From positions 21,689-85,688 of the forward strand of contig NZ_BNJW01000012.1 of NCBI RefSeq assembly GCF_015751045.1: a stretch of 64,000 nucleotides of DNA. Reading direction: 5' to 3'. The first letter of the stretch is position 1. Each line of letters starts with the position of its first letter. This DNA comes from Enterococcus lactis (GTDB taxonomy: Bacteria; Bacillota; Bacilli; Lactobacillales; Enterococcaceae). Under the pieces are notes generated by a model. The model saw nothing but the letters and a program-made list of their open reading frames with translations, was not told the DNA's origin and did no database searches. Positions 55,780 through 64,000 of this stretch are shown here, one piece after another. The position numbers and the translations under genes are program-made.

Positions 55780-57312
55780 TTATTTTGGCTCGATCTCAAT
55801 AACTCGTTGAACAAGATCTTGATAAAATTCTTGTTCATGAGAGACGATGATCACCGTTCCTGGAAATTTCTGAATGCCATCTTGTAAGCTTTCTTTCGTT
55901 TCTTGATCAATATGGTTCGTCGGTTCATCGAGAATCAGTAAATTACCTTGGTTCATTGTCAACTGTGCAAGTTTCACCTTGGTTTGTTCTCCACCACTTA
56001 ATGTAGTGAGAGGTTCGCTTGCTAATTGATTGACTAGTCCAGCTTTAGCTAATTGGCGACGTAATTCTTTGATAGTTGCTTTTGGAAATTGACTACTTAA
56101 GTATTGTAGTGGTGTTTCTAATGGATTTTCCCAGTACAGATCTTGTGAAAAGTAATTGATTTTTGTGTTATCTGGGAAGTGGAAATCGCCACTTATTTTT
56201 TCGATCTCACCAATCAATGTTTTTAACAAAGTAGATTTCCCAATCCCGTTGAAGCCTCGAATGGCAATATTTTCACCAAACCGGATGGTCAAATTGATGG
56301 GTGCAAGTAGCGGTCGATCATAGCCGATGACTAAATCAGTTGTTTCCACTGCCAACGTCGTGACAATAGGAGAGAATGGAAAATCAAAGACAGCTTTACT
56401 TGCTGAAGCGGGAGGTGTCAGCCGTTCGATTTTATCTAATTGTTTTTGTCGGCTTTTTGCCATCGTTGATCGGGAACCGGCTTTGTATTTCCGAATATAA
56501 GCTTCGGTCTTTTCGATTTGTTTTTGTTGAGCATGATATTGGCGCAAATAGCTTTCGCGATTTTGTTCCTTTTGTTTTAATGCTTGTTTTAGATGGCCAG
56601 TATACTTAGTAATCTTTCCAAACTCGATGTCTGCGATATGGGTGGTGATCTGATCAAGAAATTCTTGGTCATGGGAAATCACGATATACGCACCGTCAAA
56701 ATCCTGAAGAAACTGCGTCAGCCATTGGATATGCTGATCATCTAAGTGATTGGTTGGTTCATCTAAGATCAGAACATCTGGGTTTTCTAAAAGTAGTTTT
56801 GCTAAAATCACCTTTGATCGTTGTCCACCACTTAGATTTTTCAACAGTGAATCTAAACCTAAGACATCGATTCCCAACCCGCTGCTCATCTCAGCAACTA
56901 AGGTGTCGATTTGATAAAACACTCCTTGGTCTAATTCCGTTTGGAGTTTCCCAGCTTTTTCCAGCAAGGAATCATCGAAGGTCTCGCTATATGTTTGGTA
57001 AAGAAAAGCAATTTTTTCTTCCTTTTCGTATTCTTTTGCGTACGCAGTTTTTAGAAATTCTTCGATCGTTAATGTTTCATCGACTTCTACATATTGATCG
57101 AGGTAACCTTTATGAATATTTTTTTGCCAATGGATCTGTCCGTCATCTGGCAGGATCTCACCAGTGATGATTTTAATCAATGTACTTTTGCCGGCTCCGT
57201 TTTGTCCGATCAGCCCAAGATGTTCGCCAGCGTTTAATTGCAGATCGACTCCTTCATAGAGGATTTTATCGCCGAACTGCTGGGTGATGTTGTTTAATGT
57301 CAGTATACTCAT
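55780..57312 (-). CDS. ABC-F family ATPase (YfmM-like)
   Basis: Soluble protein of 510 residues with two ABC domains and no membrane segment. Domain 1 has GQNGAGKST (about 35-43), LSGGQRSKV and LILDEPTNHLDD. An interdomain linker (about 235-300, charged helices AYIRKYKAGSRS) is the part that reaches the ribosomal P-site tRNA in ABC-F proteins. Domain 2 has GFNGIGKST, LSGGEQTKV and LILDEPTNHID. The N terminus resembles YfmM. A translation-factor role is likelier than antibiotic resistance, but this is not proven. AAGGAG precedes ATG 57312. Confidence 0.9.
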   Translation of the reverse strand: MSILTLNNITQQFGDKILYEGVDLQLNAGEHLGLIGQNGAGKSTLIKIITGEILPDDGQIHWQKNIHKGYLDQYVEVDETLTIEEFLKTAYAKEYEKEEKIAFLYQTYSETFDDSLLEKAGKLQTELDQGVFYQIDTLVAEMSSGLGIDVLGLDSLLKNLSGGQRSKVILAKLLLENPDVLILDEPTNHLDDQHIQWLTQFLQDFDGAYIVISHDQEFLDQITTHIADIEFGKITKYTGHLKQALKQKEQNRESYLRQYHAQQKQIEKTEAYIRKYKAGSRSTMAKSRQKQLDKIERLTPPASASKAVFDFPFSPIVTTLAVETTDLVIGYDRPLLAPINLTIRFGENIAIRGFNGIGKSTLLKTLIGEIEKISGDFHFPDNTKINYFSQDLYWENPLETPLQYLSSQFPKATIKELRRQLAKAGLVNQLASEPLTTLSGGEQTKVKLAQLTMNQGNLLILDEPTNHIDQETKESLQDGIQKFPGTVIIVSHEQEFYQDLVQRVIEIEPK

Positions 57313-57483
57313 AATAACTCCTTTTTCATAAAAAAACTGTAGACATAAAGCGTCCACAGTGAATCAAGTGCTTGGTTTTCATGCAACATGGATTGTTTGA
57401 TTGAACCATCTTATGAAACCTAACACGGATGCCCTTTTGTTGTCAAGAAAATGAAAAAAATAGAATTTGGTCTATACTGATTA

Positions 57484-57512
57484 TTGTAAAAAGAAAAAAA
57501 GAATGTTATAAT
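57484..57512 (+). promoter_or_regulatory. Promoter of nagB
   Basis: TTGTAA (57484-57489), 17-base spacer, consensus TATAAT (57507-57512). Confidence 0.72.
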
Positions 57513-57545
57513 TGGGCTATACCAAAACACAAAGGAGCAATCACT

Positions 57546-58247
57546 ATGGAAATCATTCGTGTAAAAAACGCTGAAAAAGGCGGAAAAAAAGCATTTGAAA
57601 TCATCAAAGAAGGTATGAACAAAGGTGCAAAAGTCTTAGGATTGGCAACAGGAAGCACACCAGTTACTTTATATAAAGAAATGACTTCAAGCGATTTGGA
57701 TTTCAGTGAAATGACTTCTGTAAACTTAGATGAGTACGTTGGACTAGGTGGTTCAGATGAACAAAGCTACCGCCATTTCATGGATGTCCAATTATTTGAT
57801 AAAAAACCATTCAAAGAAACATTTGTGCCAGATGGGAAAGCAGAAGATCTGGAAGCAGCATGCAAAAAGTATGATCAAATCATCGATGCTCATCCAATCG
57901 ATATCCAAATTTTAGGAATCGGGCAAAATGGACATATCGGTTTCAATGAACCTGGTGCTTCATTTGACGGAACAACTTCAGTAGTTGATTTGACAGAATC
58001 AACGATCAATGCAAACAAACGATTCTTTGATAAAGCAGAAGATGTACCAACAAAAGCTGTTTCAATGGGAATTGGCTCGATCATGAAAAGTAAAGAAATC
58101 GTCTTGATGGCGTTTGGCGAAAGCAAAGCTGATGCAATCAAAGGGATGATTGAAGGACCTGTAACGAATCATTTACCAGCAAGTGTATTGCAAAACCACG
58201 ACAATGTCGTTGTGATCATCGATGAAGAAGCAGCAAGTAAATTGTAA
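57546..58247 (+). CDS. nagB: Glucosamine-6-phosphate deaminase
   Basis: Isomerising deaminase turning glucosamine-6-phosphate into fructose-6-phosphate and ammonia; 233 residues, the short Gram-positive form. It has [16 protein letters not shown] (about 33-48), VNLDEYVGL with the catalytic Asp and [15 protein letters not shown] with the active-site His. AAAGGAGC precedes ATG 57546; longer in-frame starts lie upstream of or within the promoter. nagA is not adjacent. Confidence 0.96.
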   Translation: MEIIRVKNAEKGGKKAFEIIKEGMNKGAKVLGLATGSTPVTLYKEMTSSDLDFSEMTSVNLDEYVGLGGSDEQSYRHFMDVQLFDKKPFKETFVPDGKAEDLEAACKKYDQIIDAHPIDIQILGIGQNGHIGFNEPGASFDGTTSVVDLTESTINANKRFFDKAEDVPTKAVSMGIGSIMKSKEIVLMAFGESKADAIKGMIEGPVTNHLPASVLQNHDNVVVIIDEEAASKL

Positions 58248-58256
58248 TTTACAAAA

Positions 58257-58433
58257 GAGGCTGGGACAGAAGCGTTTAACTCCAAGAAATAAGAAGGAAT
58301 TCACGAAAATTGCTTTTCAAATTTTTGTGAATTTCAGCTTATTTCCGAAGGAGTTGCTTCTGCTTCCGCCGTTTACACATGTTTAGAGCGTGAGACAAAA
58401 GTTTTTCTTTACTTTTGTCCCACGCTCTTTTTC
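58257..58433. repeat. Hairpin repeat element with terminator
   Basis: An imperfect 96-base hairpin (58267-58362) has paired blocks CAGAAGC, AACTCC, GAAATAAG and GAATTCAC with their complements. It is followed by an 18-bp stem (58385-58402 with 58411-58428) and T run that terminates nagB. The openings GAGGCTGGGACAGAAG (58257) and GAGCGTGAGACAAAAG (58386) resemble each other. It recalls interspersed enterococcal intergenic repeats, but copy number cannot be checked here. Confidence 0.75.
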
Positions 58434-58458
58434 GTAAGAGGTAAAAATTGCACTTTTT

Positions 58459-58487
58459 TTGTCTGCTCCTTTCAGACATGATATATT
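58459..58487 (+). promoter_or_regulatory. Promoter of the MgtC-family gene
   Basis: TTGTCT (58459-58464), 17-base spacer, extended -10 TGATATATT. The spacer carries a GTCTG/CAGAC inverted repeat that could be an operator. Confidence 0.62.
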
Positions 58488-58505
58488 GGACAGGAGGGTG
58501 TTTAG

Positions 58506-59219
58506 ATGAATGATATGGTATTGACAATTCCAGAGATTATTTTACGTTTAGGGATCGCTATGCTATTTGGCGGAGCAATTGGCTTTGAGCGACAATATAA
58601 AAATCGCCCAGCAGGGATGCGTACACATATTTTAGTTTGTATGGGAGCATGTATCATTGCATTGATCCAAGTCGAGATCGCTAGTGGAGCATTAAGAGAT
58701 GCTTTAGCGTATCCACAGCTTGCTGGAACGATCCGTTCAGATGAAGCAAGGCTGATTGCTCAAGTAGTGAGTGGCGTCGGTTTCTTAGGTGCTGGAACGA
58801 TCATCGTCACGAAACAATCAGTGACGGGACTTACGACTGCCGCTTCTTTATGGGCTATTGCCGGATTAGGGATCGCCATCGGCATGGGTTACTATTCCAT
58901 TGCGATCATCAGTTTTATCGGGATTGCTATTGCACTCACAGTAGTGAAACGCGTGATCCATGTACCTACGACTAAAAAGTTAGAAATCCAATTTATCCAT
59001 AGAAAAGAAACCAAAGATTTTCTTACCGATTATTTTGAAGAGAAAAATATCGTGATCGAAGATGTGAATTTTGATGTGAAATTCGTTGATGACTATCGTG
59101 TATATAAAAATATATATACGATCGATCTTCCTAAAGGACTCACTTATGCCGATGTGATCGAGGAATTGTCCGTGCACAAAAATATCACAAAGCTGCATTT
59201 AGTCAGTATTGCGCAATAA
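58506..59219 (+). CDS. MgtC/SapB family membrane protein
   Basis: Membrane protein of 237 residues. Four or five helices carry the MgtC motifs FGGAIGFERQYKNRPAGMRTHILVCMGA and VVSGVGFLGAGTI, followed by a soluble C-terminal domain (about 158-237). MgtC of pathogens modulates Mg2+ homeostasis and F-ATPase; in many Firmicutes the role is undefined. GGAGGGTG precedes ATG 58506. Confidence 0.9.
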   Translation: MNDMVLTIPEIILRLGIAMLFGGAIGFERQYKNRPAGMRTHILVCMGACIIALIQVEIASGALRDALAYPQLAGTIRSDEARLIAQVVSGVGFLGAGTIIVTKQSVTGLTTAASLWAIAGLGIAIGMGYYSIAIISFIGIAIALTVVKRVIHVPTTKKLEIQFIHRKETKDFLTDYFEEKNIVIEDVNFDVKFVDDYRVYKNIYTIDLPKGLTYADVIEELSVHKNITKLHLVSIAQ

Positions 59220-59264
59220 ACGATCTGCCCAAAACGATTTTTATTTTGGGCGGATCGTGTTTTT
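59220..59264 (+). terminator. Terminator after the MgtC-family gene
   Basis: A 15-bp stem with one mismatch (59220-59234 with 59244-59258) and T run. Confidence 0.9.
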
Positions 59265-59397
59265 GTTGAAGTACTCTTCTGATCAGTATAATACCTTTCC
59301 TTTTTTATTTTGTTTTTTTTAAGCAAATGAAAATCTCAGCGCGTAATTCTTTGTTAAATGATAAAATAGAAGTATCAAAGGAATTTGGAGGAGAGGT

Positions 59398-60537
59398 ATG
59401 CAATCACGTTTTAAACAATCAAAATTATTTTTCTGGACAGTGGAGCTAGTACTCACGATCGTCGGCGTGTATTTTATTTTACAAATGCCGAATATTTTTA
59501 GTCCAATATTGAAAATGCTTTCGGCTATTTTTTTGCCGTTGCTTGTGGCTGGTTTTATCTATTATATGTTCGATCCAATCGTTGTTTTTCTCGAAAAGCA
59601 TCGGATTCCGAGAGTGTTCGGTTTTTTATTGACATTTTTGGTCGTGATCATTTTAGTTGTTTTGACTGTCATGAATGTAGTGCCTCAGTTAGTGGAGCAG
59701 ACGATTCAATTGACTCAGAGCCTGTCAATCTATGCAGATGAAACAAGCAAATGGTTAAATGAATTGGCGCAGCGAGAAGAGTTTAAAAATTTCAATTTGG
59801 AAGAACAATTAGCATCAGCGAATTTATCTCTCAGTAATTTGTTCAATATCATATTGGTCAGCTTATCTGCAAGTGTCACTAAAATCATTTCATTCATGAT
59901 GCAATTTTTTATTTTGTTATTTACCGTTCCATTTATCTTGCTGTTTATGTTTAAGGATGGACACAAATTTATTGATGCGTTGTCTCATTTTTTTCCGAAA
60001 GCGATTCGTAAAGAGTTGCGCCAAACAGTGAAAGAATTAAATGAAACATTGTCTGCCTATATCAGCAGTACGATCTTAGATGCTTTGATTATTGGTGTGA
60101 TGAGCTTTTTGGCAATGAGAATATTCAATCAGCCTTATAGCTTATTGCTTGCGGTCATTTGCGGCATCACGAATATTATCCCATATGTCGGCCCTTTTAT
60201 TGGAGCAGTACCAGCAATCATTGTCGGTTTGTTTATCTCTCCATTTCAAGCTTTGTACATGGCGTTGTCGATTCTAGTGATCCAACAATTAGATGGAAAT
60301 TTGATCAAGCCGTTGTTGTTTGGGAAATCAATGAATATCCATCCACTGACGATCATCTTGGTATTGATTGGAGCAGGAAGTGTCGCAGGAATATTAGGCA
60401 TGCTGATTTGTATACCTGTCTATGCAGTCATTAAGACGATAATATTAAATATCCGGAAAATCTATTTATTGAGAAGAATGGAACATGTTTCTGAAAAGTT
60501 AGATAGTCCAAAAGTGCTGGAAGAAACAAGTGAATAA
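59398..60537 (+). CDS. AI-2E family transporter
   Basis: Membrane protein of 379 residues with about eight helices of the AI-2E (UPF0118) family. It has the conserved late segment GITNIIPYVGPFIGAVPA (about 258-275) and QQLDGNLIKPLLFGKSM. Despite the name, members transport varied solutes, including Na+/H+ exchange in some species. GGAGGAGAGG precedes ATG 59398. Confidence 0.88.
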   Translation: MQSRFKQSKLFFWTVELVLTIVGVYFILQMPNIFSPILKMLSAIFLPLLVAGFIYYMFDPIVVFLEKHRIPRVFGFLLTFLVVIILVVLTVMNVVPQLVEQTIQLTQSLSIYADETSKWLNELAQREEFKNFNLEEQLASANLSLSNLFNIILVSLSASVTKIISFMMQFFILLFTVPFILLFMFKDGHKFIDALSHFFPKAIRKELRQTVKELNETLSAYISSTILDALIIGVMSFLAMRIFNQPYSLLLAVICGITNIIPYVGPFIGAVPAIIVGLFISPFQALYMALSILVIQQLDGNLIKPLLFGKSMNIHPLTIILVLIGAGSVAGILGMLICIPVYAVIKTIILNIRKIYLLRRMEHVSEKLDSPKVLEETSE

Positions 60538-60552
60538 GCCTATTTAAAAGGG

Positions 60553-60592
60553 GATCTTAGCGTTCATTTTATTTAGATGTATGCTGAGATTC
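60553..60592 (+). terminator. Possible terminator after the AI-2E gene
   Basis: An imperfect 15-bp stem (60553-60567 with 60577-60591) is followed by only a weak T-rich stretch. Confidence 0.45.
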
Positions 60593-60714
60593 TTATTTAT
60601 ATGATCCAGTGGATGCTTTTTTATAACCTAACCGTTCCGTCCTGTTTAGGGTGGACGAATTAACAAATCATGGGGTAAATATTGTTTACTGGAAATGGCT
60701 CAAAGGTATATTAG

Positions 60715-60921
60715 ATTTCTTTCATTTTAGATAGAGTAAGTAAAAAGAAGAAATCACAAGAAATGCTTCCAAGAGAAAACAATACTAAGTGTGCTAACAT
60801 ATTAAGTTTTGATTATCCTGCTTTCTCACTCATTTTATTTTCATCTCACTCAGAAGTCTCTCCTGAAACCGATTTTCTACCATGGTATCCTAAAGAAAAA
60901 GAATTCGGAGGGTTGTCATGA
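60715..60921 (+). pseudogene. C-terminal remnant of an unidentified gene, overlapping the DUF2264 start
   Basis: A frame open for 68 codons ends in TGA at 60919-60921, overlapping the ATG of the next gene as ATGA, which is the usual sign of translational coupling. Its tail reads SHSEVSPETDFLPWYPKEKE, protein-like and rich in Pro and aromatic residues. There is no start codon with a ribosome site, and stops interrupt the frame upstream at 60676 and 60712. I interpret it as the 3' end of a lost first gene of this operon. The family is not recognised. Another short protein-like frame lies at about 60640-60720. Confidence 0.42.
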
Positions 60922-62654
60922 ATCAGTTAAAACAAAATCTATTTTTGACGCGGCGCGATTTCGAAGAAGCACTAGAGGAGATGATTCTGCCTTTAAAACA
61001 GGGACTATTCAATAGTGAAAAACCAGGAGTACGTCTAGGGAGTAGCGGCGCTGTTTATGACGAGAAGAGAGCAGAGATGGAGGCATTTATTCGTCCATTA
61101 TGGGGACTGGCACCTTATTGGATGAATAATGGGACGAAAGATGAGTTGAAAGACATCTATCGAAAGAAAATCTTGAAAGGGATGAATCCAAAAGATTCAT
61201 TTTATTGGGGAGATATTAACGATTATGATCAATATATCGTAGAAATGGCAGCGTTATCTTTGAATCTGTTATTGAATCGAAACTATTTCTTTGATGAACT
61301 GTCAGGCACTTCCAAACAACAGTTGATTCATTGGCTAAAACAAGCCTTAGATAAAAAAATACCTAAAAATAATTGGACATTTTTCAAAATTTTGATCCGA
61401 ATCGCTTTAAAACATTGTGGTGAATCATTAGATAAAGAAAAAATGGAAGCAGAATTACGCTTTATTGACACGATGTATGTAGGAAAAGGCTGGTATATCG
61501 ACGGTAAATCTTCGCAAAAAGATTACTATGTTCCTTTTGCTTTTCATTATTATGGATTGATTTTTGCCAAATTAATGAAAGATGACTTTCCTGAATGGTC
61601 AGAAAAATTCATCGATCGTGCAAAAGAGTTTACGAAGGACTATATTTATTATTTCGATTCCGATGGAGAAGCGTTACCTTATGGACGAAGTCTCATCTAT
61701 CGATTTGCACAAGGTGCTTTTTTTTCTGCATTGATTTTTGCAGAAGCGGAAGCAATCCCTTGGGGTCAGATAAAGACGCTTCTTTCCAACCATATGAAGC
61801 AGTGGATGACACACGATATCTTTACTTATGACGGACGGCTATCCATTGGGTATCATTATGAGAACCTTGTGATGGCAGAAGGTTATAACGCACCTGGGTC
61901 TCCCTATTGGGCATTAAAAGTATTTTTATTACTAGCAACAAAAAAAGAACATCCGTATTGGAAAGCCAAACCTGAACCAGTCAATACCAAAGAGAAAAGA
62001 TTGATTGATAATGGAAATATGCTTTTGTGTCAGGCAAAAGAAGGAAAACATGTACTTGGTTATCCATATGGTTTGATGATTGAGGGCCAAGCGCATGCCC
62101 CAGCGAAGTATAGTAAGTTTGTCTACTCTACTAAATTCGGCTTTAGTGTGCCAAAAGCGGGAATCACATATGGAGAAGGGGCATTTGATAATACATTAGC
62201 TCTTTCAAGAGACGGTGAATATTTCAGGACAAAGAAAAAGGTACGAAGTAGTGAAGCAACAGAGACTTCTGTTATGTATGAATGGCAACCATTCCAAGAA
62301 GTGCTGATCCAAACAGAAATTTACCCATTTGGTGAATGGCATGTTCGATTCCATGAGATATATACGACGATTCCTTTAGAGATAAGAGAAGGCGGATTTA
62401 GTCTTTTGGTAAAAGAACCAGAAATAACTTTGGCGAAAGACTGTGCAAAAATAAAAGAAACGCATGTGTCTCAAATCATTGCAATCGAGGGGTATGAAGA
62501 AGCAGGGATTCAGGTGCTAGAACCAAATACTTCTGTATTCTTTCCAAGAACCAATCTTCCCTATTTGAAAAAGAAAATCGAACCTGGTACCCATCGCTTT
62601 ATTTGTTTAGTTGGCGGAATAATAAATGGAGGAGAAAAAAATGATCCAAATTGA
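60918..62654 (+). CDS. DUF2264 domain protein
   Basis: Protein of 578 residues matching the DUF2264 family. An N-terminal all-helical (alpha/alpha) region (about 1-370) has LWGLAPYWMNNG, SFYWGDINDYDQYIVEMAAL and DGEALPYGRSLIYRFAQGAFFSA; a C-terminal beta-rich region follows. The layout recalls heparinase-type and other polysaccharide lyases, and such genes often occur in glycan-use loci, but no activity is assured. GGAGGG precedes ATG 60918. It overlaps the next gene by 14 bases. No signal peptide, so it would act in the cytoplasm. Confidence 0.85.
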   Translation: MNQLKQNLFLTRRDFEEALEEMILPLKQGLFNSEKPGVRLGSSGAVYDEKRAEMEAFIRPLWGLAPYWMNNGTKDELKDIYRKKILKGMNPKDSFYWGDINDYDQYIVEMAALSLNLLLNRNYFFDELSGTSKQQLIHWLKQALDKKIPKNNWTFFKILIRIALKHCGESLDKEKMEAELRFIDTMYVGKGWYIDGKSSQKDYYVPFAFHYYGLIFAKLMKDDFPEWSEKFIDRAKEFTKDYIYYFDSDGEALPYGRSLIYRFAQGAFFSALIFAEAEAIPWGQIKTLLSNHMKQWMTHDIFTYDGRLSIGYHYENLVMAEGYNAPGSPYWALKVFLLLATKKEHPYWKAKPEPVNTKEKRLIDNGNMLLCQAKEGKHVLGYPYGLMIEGQAHAPAKYSKFVYSTKFGFSVPKAGITYGEGAFDNTLALSRDGEYFRTKKKVRSSEATETSVMYEWQPFQEVLIQTEIYPFGEWHVRFHEIYTTIPLEIREGGFSLLVKEPEITLAKDCAKIKETHVSQIIAIEGYEEAGIQVLEPNTSVFFPRTNLPYLKKKIEPGTHRFICLVGGIINGGEKNDPN

Positions 62655-63474
62655 TCTAAAAAATAAAAATAATCAAGTAGTTATTGGCAAAATCGATCAC
62701 GAGAAAAAAGAAACCGCATTTTCTGCAAATGGAGAAGAAATAGCAGTTTTAGCAATCAAAAATCACACATATGAAGTAGGAGACAAACTGGTCATAACGA
62801 AAGAGAAAAATGATCACTATTTTGTTGTGCAATTAGATGAAACATTGGCACCGACACTTCTTTATATTCCAGAGAAGAAATGGGAATATGTGATTCCGCT
62901 AGAAGAAACGAAAGCTTCAGTAGAGACGGGATTTCGTTCAAAAAGACATCACATATATGTTCGTAAAGCCTATGATTTTGAAGTGGAAAGCTATCGGAAT
63001 GTATCTACAAACCCTCATGATCAAAAATTGTTCAGTGGAGCATATCCACATGCATATGCTAATGTAGAGACGAGAAATGATGTGACTTTTTTTGCTAAAA
63101 ATGCGATTGACGGAAAGTTTGGTAATCGCTCACATGGATCCTATCCATTTACTTCTTGGGGAATCAATCAGCAAAAAGATGCAACTTTGACGATCGACTT
63201 TGGACGCTCAATCCAAACCGATCGAGTAAATCTTTTGTTTCGAGGAGATTATCCACATGATAGCTATTGGACAGAAGTTTCTATTTGTTTTTCTGATGGA
63301 GAAACAATAAAAGTAGCAACAACAGATACGCTTGAATTTCAATCGTTTTACTTTCCTGAAAAAATGACGAGTTCAGTTACTTTGAAAAATTTGAAAAAAG
63401 CAGAAGATACGTCACCATTCCCAGCATTAACACAAATTGAGATTTTCGGACGAGAAGTAATCACTTGTACTTGA
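62641..63474 (+). CDS. Discoidin-like (F5/8 type C) protein, function unknown
   Basis: Protein of 277 residues starting at ATG 62641 with GGAGGAG upstream. The N-terminal half (about 1-110) is beta-rich with no family I recognise. The C-terminal half (about 120-277) has AKNAIDGKFGNRSHGSYPFTSWG, then LTIDFGRSIQTDRVNLLFR, a pattern typical of discoidin/carbohydrate-binding folds where a Trp and a buried basic residue frame the ligand site. Overlap with the DUF2264 gene implies a joint role. No signal peptide. Confidence 0.72.
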   Translation: MIQIDLKNKNNQVVIGKIDHEKKETAFSANGEEIAVLAIKNHTYEVGDKLVITKEKNDHYFVVQLDETLAPTLLYIPEKKWEYVIPLEETKASVETGFRSKRHHIYVRKAYDFEVESYRNVSTNPHDQKLFSGAYPHAYANVETRNDVTFFAKNAIDGKFGNRSHGSYPFTSWGINQQKDATLTIDFGRSIQTDRVNLLFRGDYPHDSYWTEVSICFSDGETIKVATTDTLEFQSFYFPEKMTSSVTLKNLKKAEDTSPFPALTQIEIFGREVITCT

Positions 63475-63509
63475 TTAAGAGAAATAATGATAGAAAAGCT
63501 ATTCACTAT

Positions 63510-63563
63510 AAAAGGGAATCCGTTTTGAAAATCGAATAATGATTTTCGTAGGACTCCCTTTTT
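63510..63563 (+). terminator. Terminator after the DUF2264 operon
   Basis: AAAAGGGA-TCC and GAAAATC blocks (from 63510) pair with GATTTTC and GGA-TCCCTTTTT (to 63563). Confidence 0.85.
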
Positions 63564-63600
63564 GTATAAGCTAATTTACAGGATGATTATTTTGAATCGT

Positions 63601-63861
63601 TCATGACAAATCTTTTTTTATTGGTTGATCTGAAAAAATCAATGTATCAATCGATATACCTTCTGTTTCAAAAATAATCACTTCATTTCTGCCTTTTTTT
63701 AGTACATCTTTTGGACAATATAGTGATAAAACAGGCCCATGATTCCAGTACCTCCCAAGATTGAATCCATTGATGATGACGACCCCCTTACCATATAAAG
63801 AACAATCGATATAAGTATCTGCTTCTTCAGCAAGATCAAACTCAAATTGATAAAAAACATA
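63601..63861 (-). pseudogene. C-terminal fragment of a GH35 beta-galactosidase
   Basis: Minus-strand frame of 86 codons ending at TGA (63601-63603). It reads FYQFEFDLAEEADTYIDC, then YGKGVVIINGFNLGRYWNHG and LKKGRNEVIIFE, the closing part of bacterial GH35 beta-galactosidases, which are normally about 590 residues. A TAG at 63862-63864 stops the frame just upstream and the rest of the enzyme is absent, so this is a remnant of a gene about 500 residues longer. It faces the DUF2264 operon. Confidence 0.75.
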
Positions 63862-63869
63862 CTAAGATT

Positions 63870-63905
63870 AGAGGGGAACATCATTGACGAATGATGTTCT
63901 CCTCT
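63870..63905 (+). terminator. Orphan hairpin terminator at the GH35 junction
   Basis: A 16-bp stem (63870-63885 with 63890-63905), four-base loop and T-rich tail are oriented to end a plus-strand gene. No plus-strand gene precedes it after 63474, which suggests rearranged DNA. Confidence 0.65.
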
Positions 63906-63932
63906 ATTTTCTATTTTTAGATTATAGTGAAG

Positions 63933-63999
63933 AGTGAAAGAAAGTTCGAACAAAGCCTTGAGGACTACGAGTCCCTATCAAAAACCGAACTTCTTTACT
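63933..63999. repeat. Long imperfect hairpin at the right edge
   Basis: AGTGAAAGAAAGTTCG (63933-63948) pairs with CGAACTTCTTTACT (63986-63999), with one bulge and one G-U pair. An inner GGACT/AGTCC stem (63963-63967 with 63970-63974) lies between them. It continues to the window edge and could be the end of a mobile element or a structured RNA. Confidence 0.5.
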
Positions 64000-64000
64000 G

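Noticed and set aside
55780..57312. ABC-F gene as an antibiotic-resistance determinant
   Set aside because: The N terminus and linker resemble housekeeping YfmM-type proteins; nothing visible places it with MsrC, LsaA or OptrA.

Overview
The window is a gene-dense stretch of low-GC Firmicutes chromosome. It most resembles Enterococcus, and within it the E. faecium group. The grounds are a full Rel plus RelQ pair, the rpmG-secE-nusG and rplKA/rplJL blocks, a lactate-oxidase-type enzyme, a preQ1-controlled queT, OatA, and strong AGGAGG ribosome sites with hairpin/U-tract terminators after most operons. This is judged from recognised protein families and gene order; no database search was run. 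There are about 57 intact or window-truncated genes and two gene remnants. I see no tRNA, rRNA, CRISPR array or prophage.

Positions 1-18000: rarA (cut by the window edge, minus strand) faces aag, a DUF3013 gene, prmA, rsmE, rel and dtd, a run devoted to DNA repair, rRNA/ribosome methylation and the stringent response. A solitary CYP152-type P450 peroxygenase follows, then an aldo/keto reductase and the T-box-controlled hisS-aspS operon. The T-box specifier region carries overlapping Asp and His codons. Next come a YitT-type membrane protein, oatA (lysozyme resistance), a GIY-YIG gene overlapping a tRNA methyltransferase gene, and plsC.

Positions 18000-44000: sbcD-sbcC-SNF2 helicase form one operon and a HAD phosphatase lies opposite. 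The block spxA, mecA, coiA, pepF, spxH, CYTH protein, relQ, nadK, rluD-type gene, mgtE follows the order of the Bacillus subtilis yjbD-yjbO region. It joins the redox regulator Spx to proteins that deliver substrates to ClpCP or ClpXP, and to alarmone and NADP synthesis. After it come cutC, rlmA, trmL, a histidine phosphatase, recD2 and a lipid kinase.

Positions 44000-57500: a candidate minus-strand structured RNA of about 215 nt, with its own promoter and a CcpA-type site, lies back to back with a preQ1-I riboswitch controlling queT. Then come a CBS-ACT protein, rpmG-secE-nusG, a lipoprotein hydrolase, an FMN lactate-oxidase-type gene, the serine dehydratase pair, and rplK-rplA and rplJ-rplL. 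The rplJL leader contains a 32-bp palindrome, an L10-binding leader with an attenuator and a 52-bp direct repeat. A VTT-domain protein, an MFS transporter and an ABC-F protein complete the region.

Positions 57500-64000: nagB, an enterococcal-type hairpin repeat element, an MgtC-family protein and an AI-2E-family transporter are followed by what looks like a decayed glycan-use locus. It holds a 5'-truncated remnant overlapping the start of a DUF2264 gene, a discoidin-like protein, and a minus-strand C-terminal fragment of a GH35 beta-galactosidase ending at an apparent junction near the right edge.
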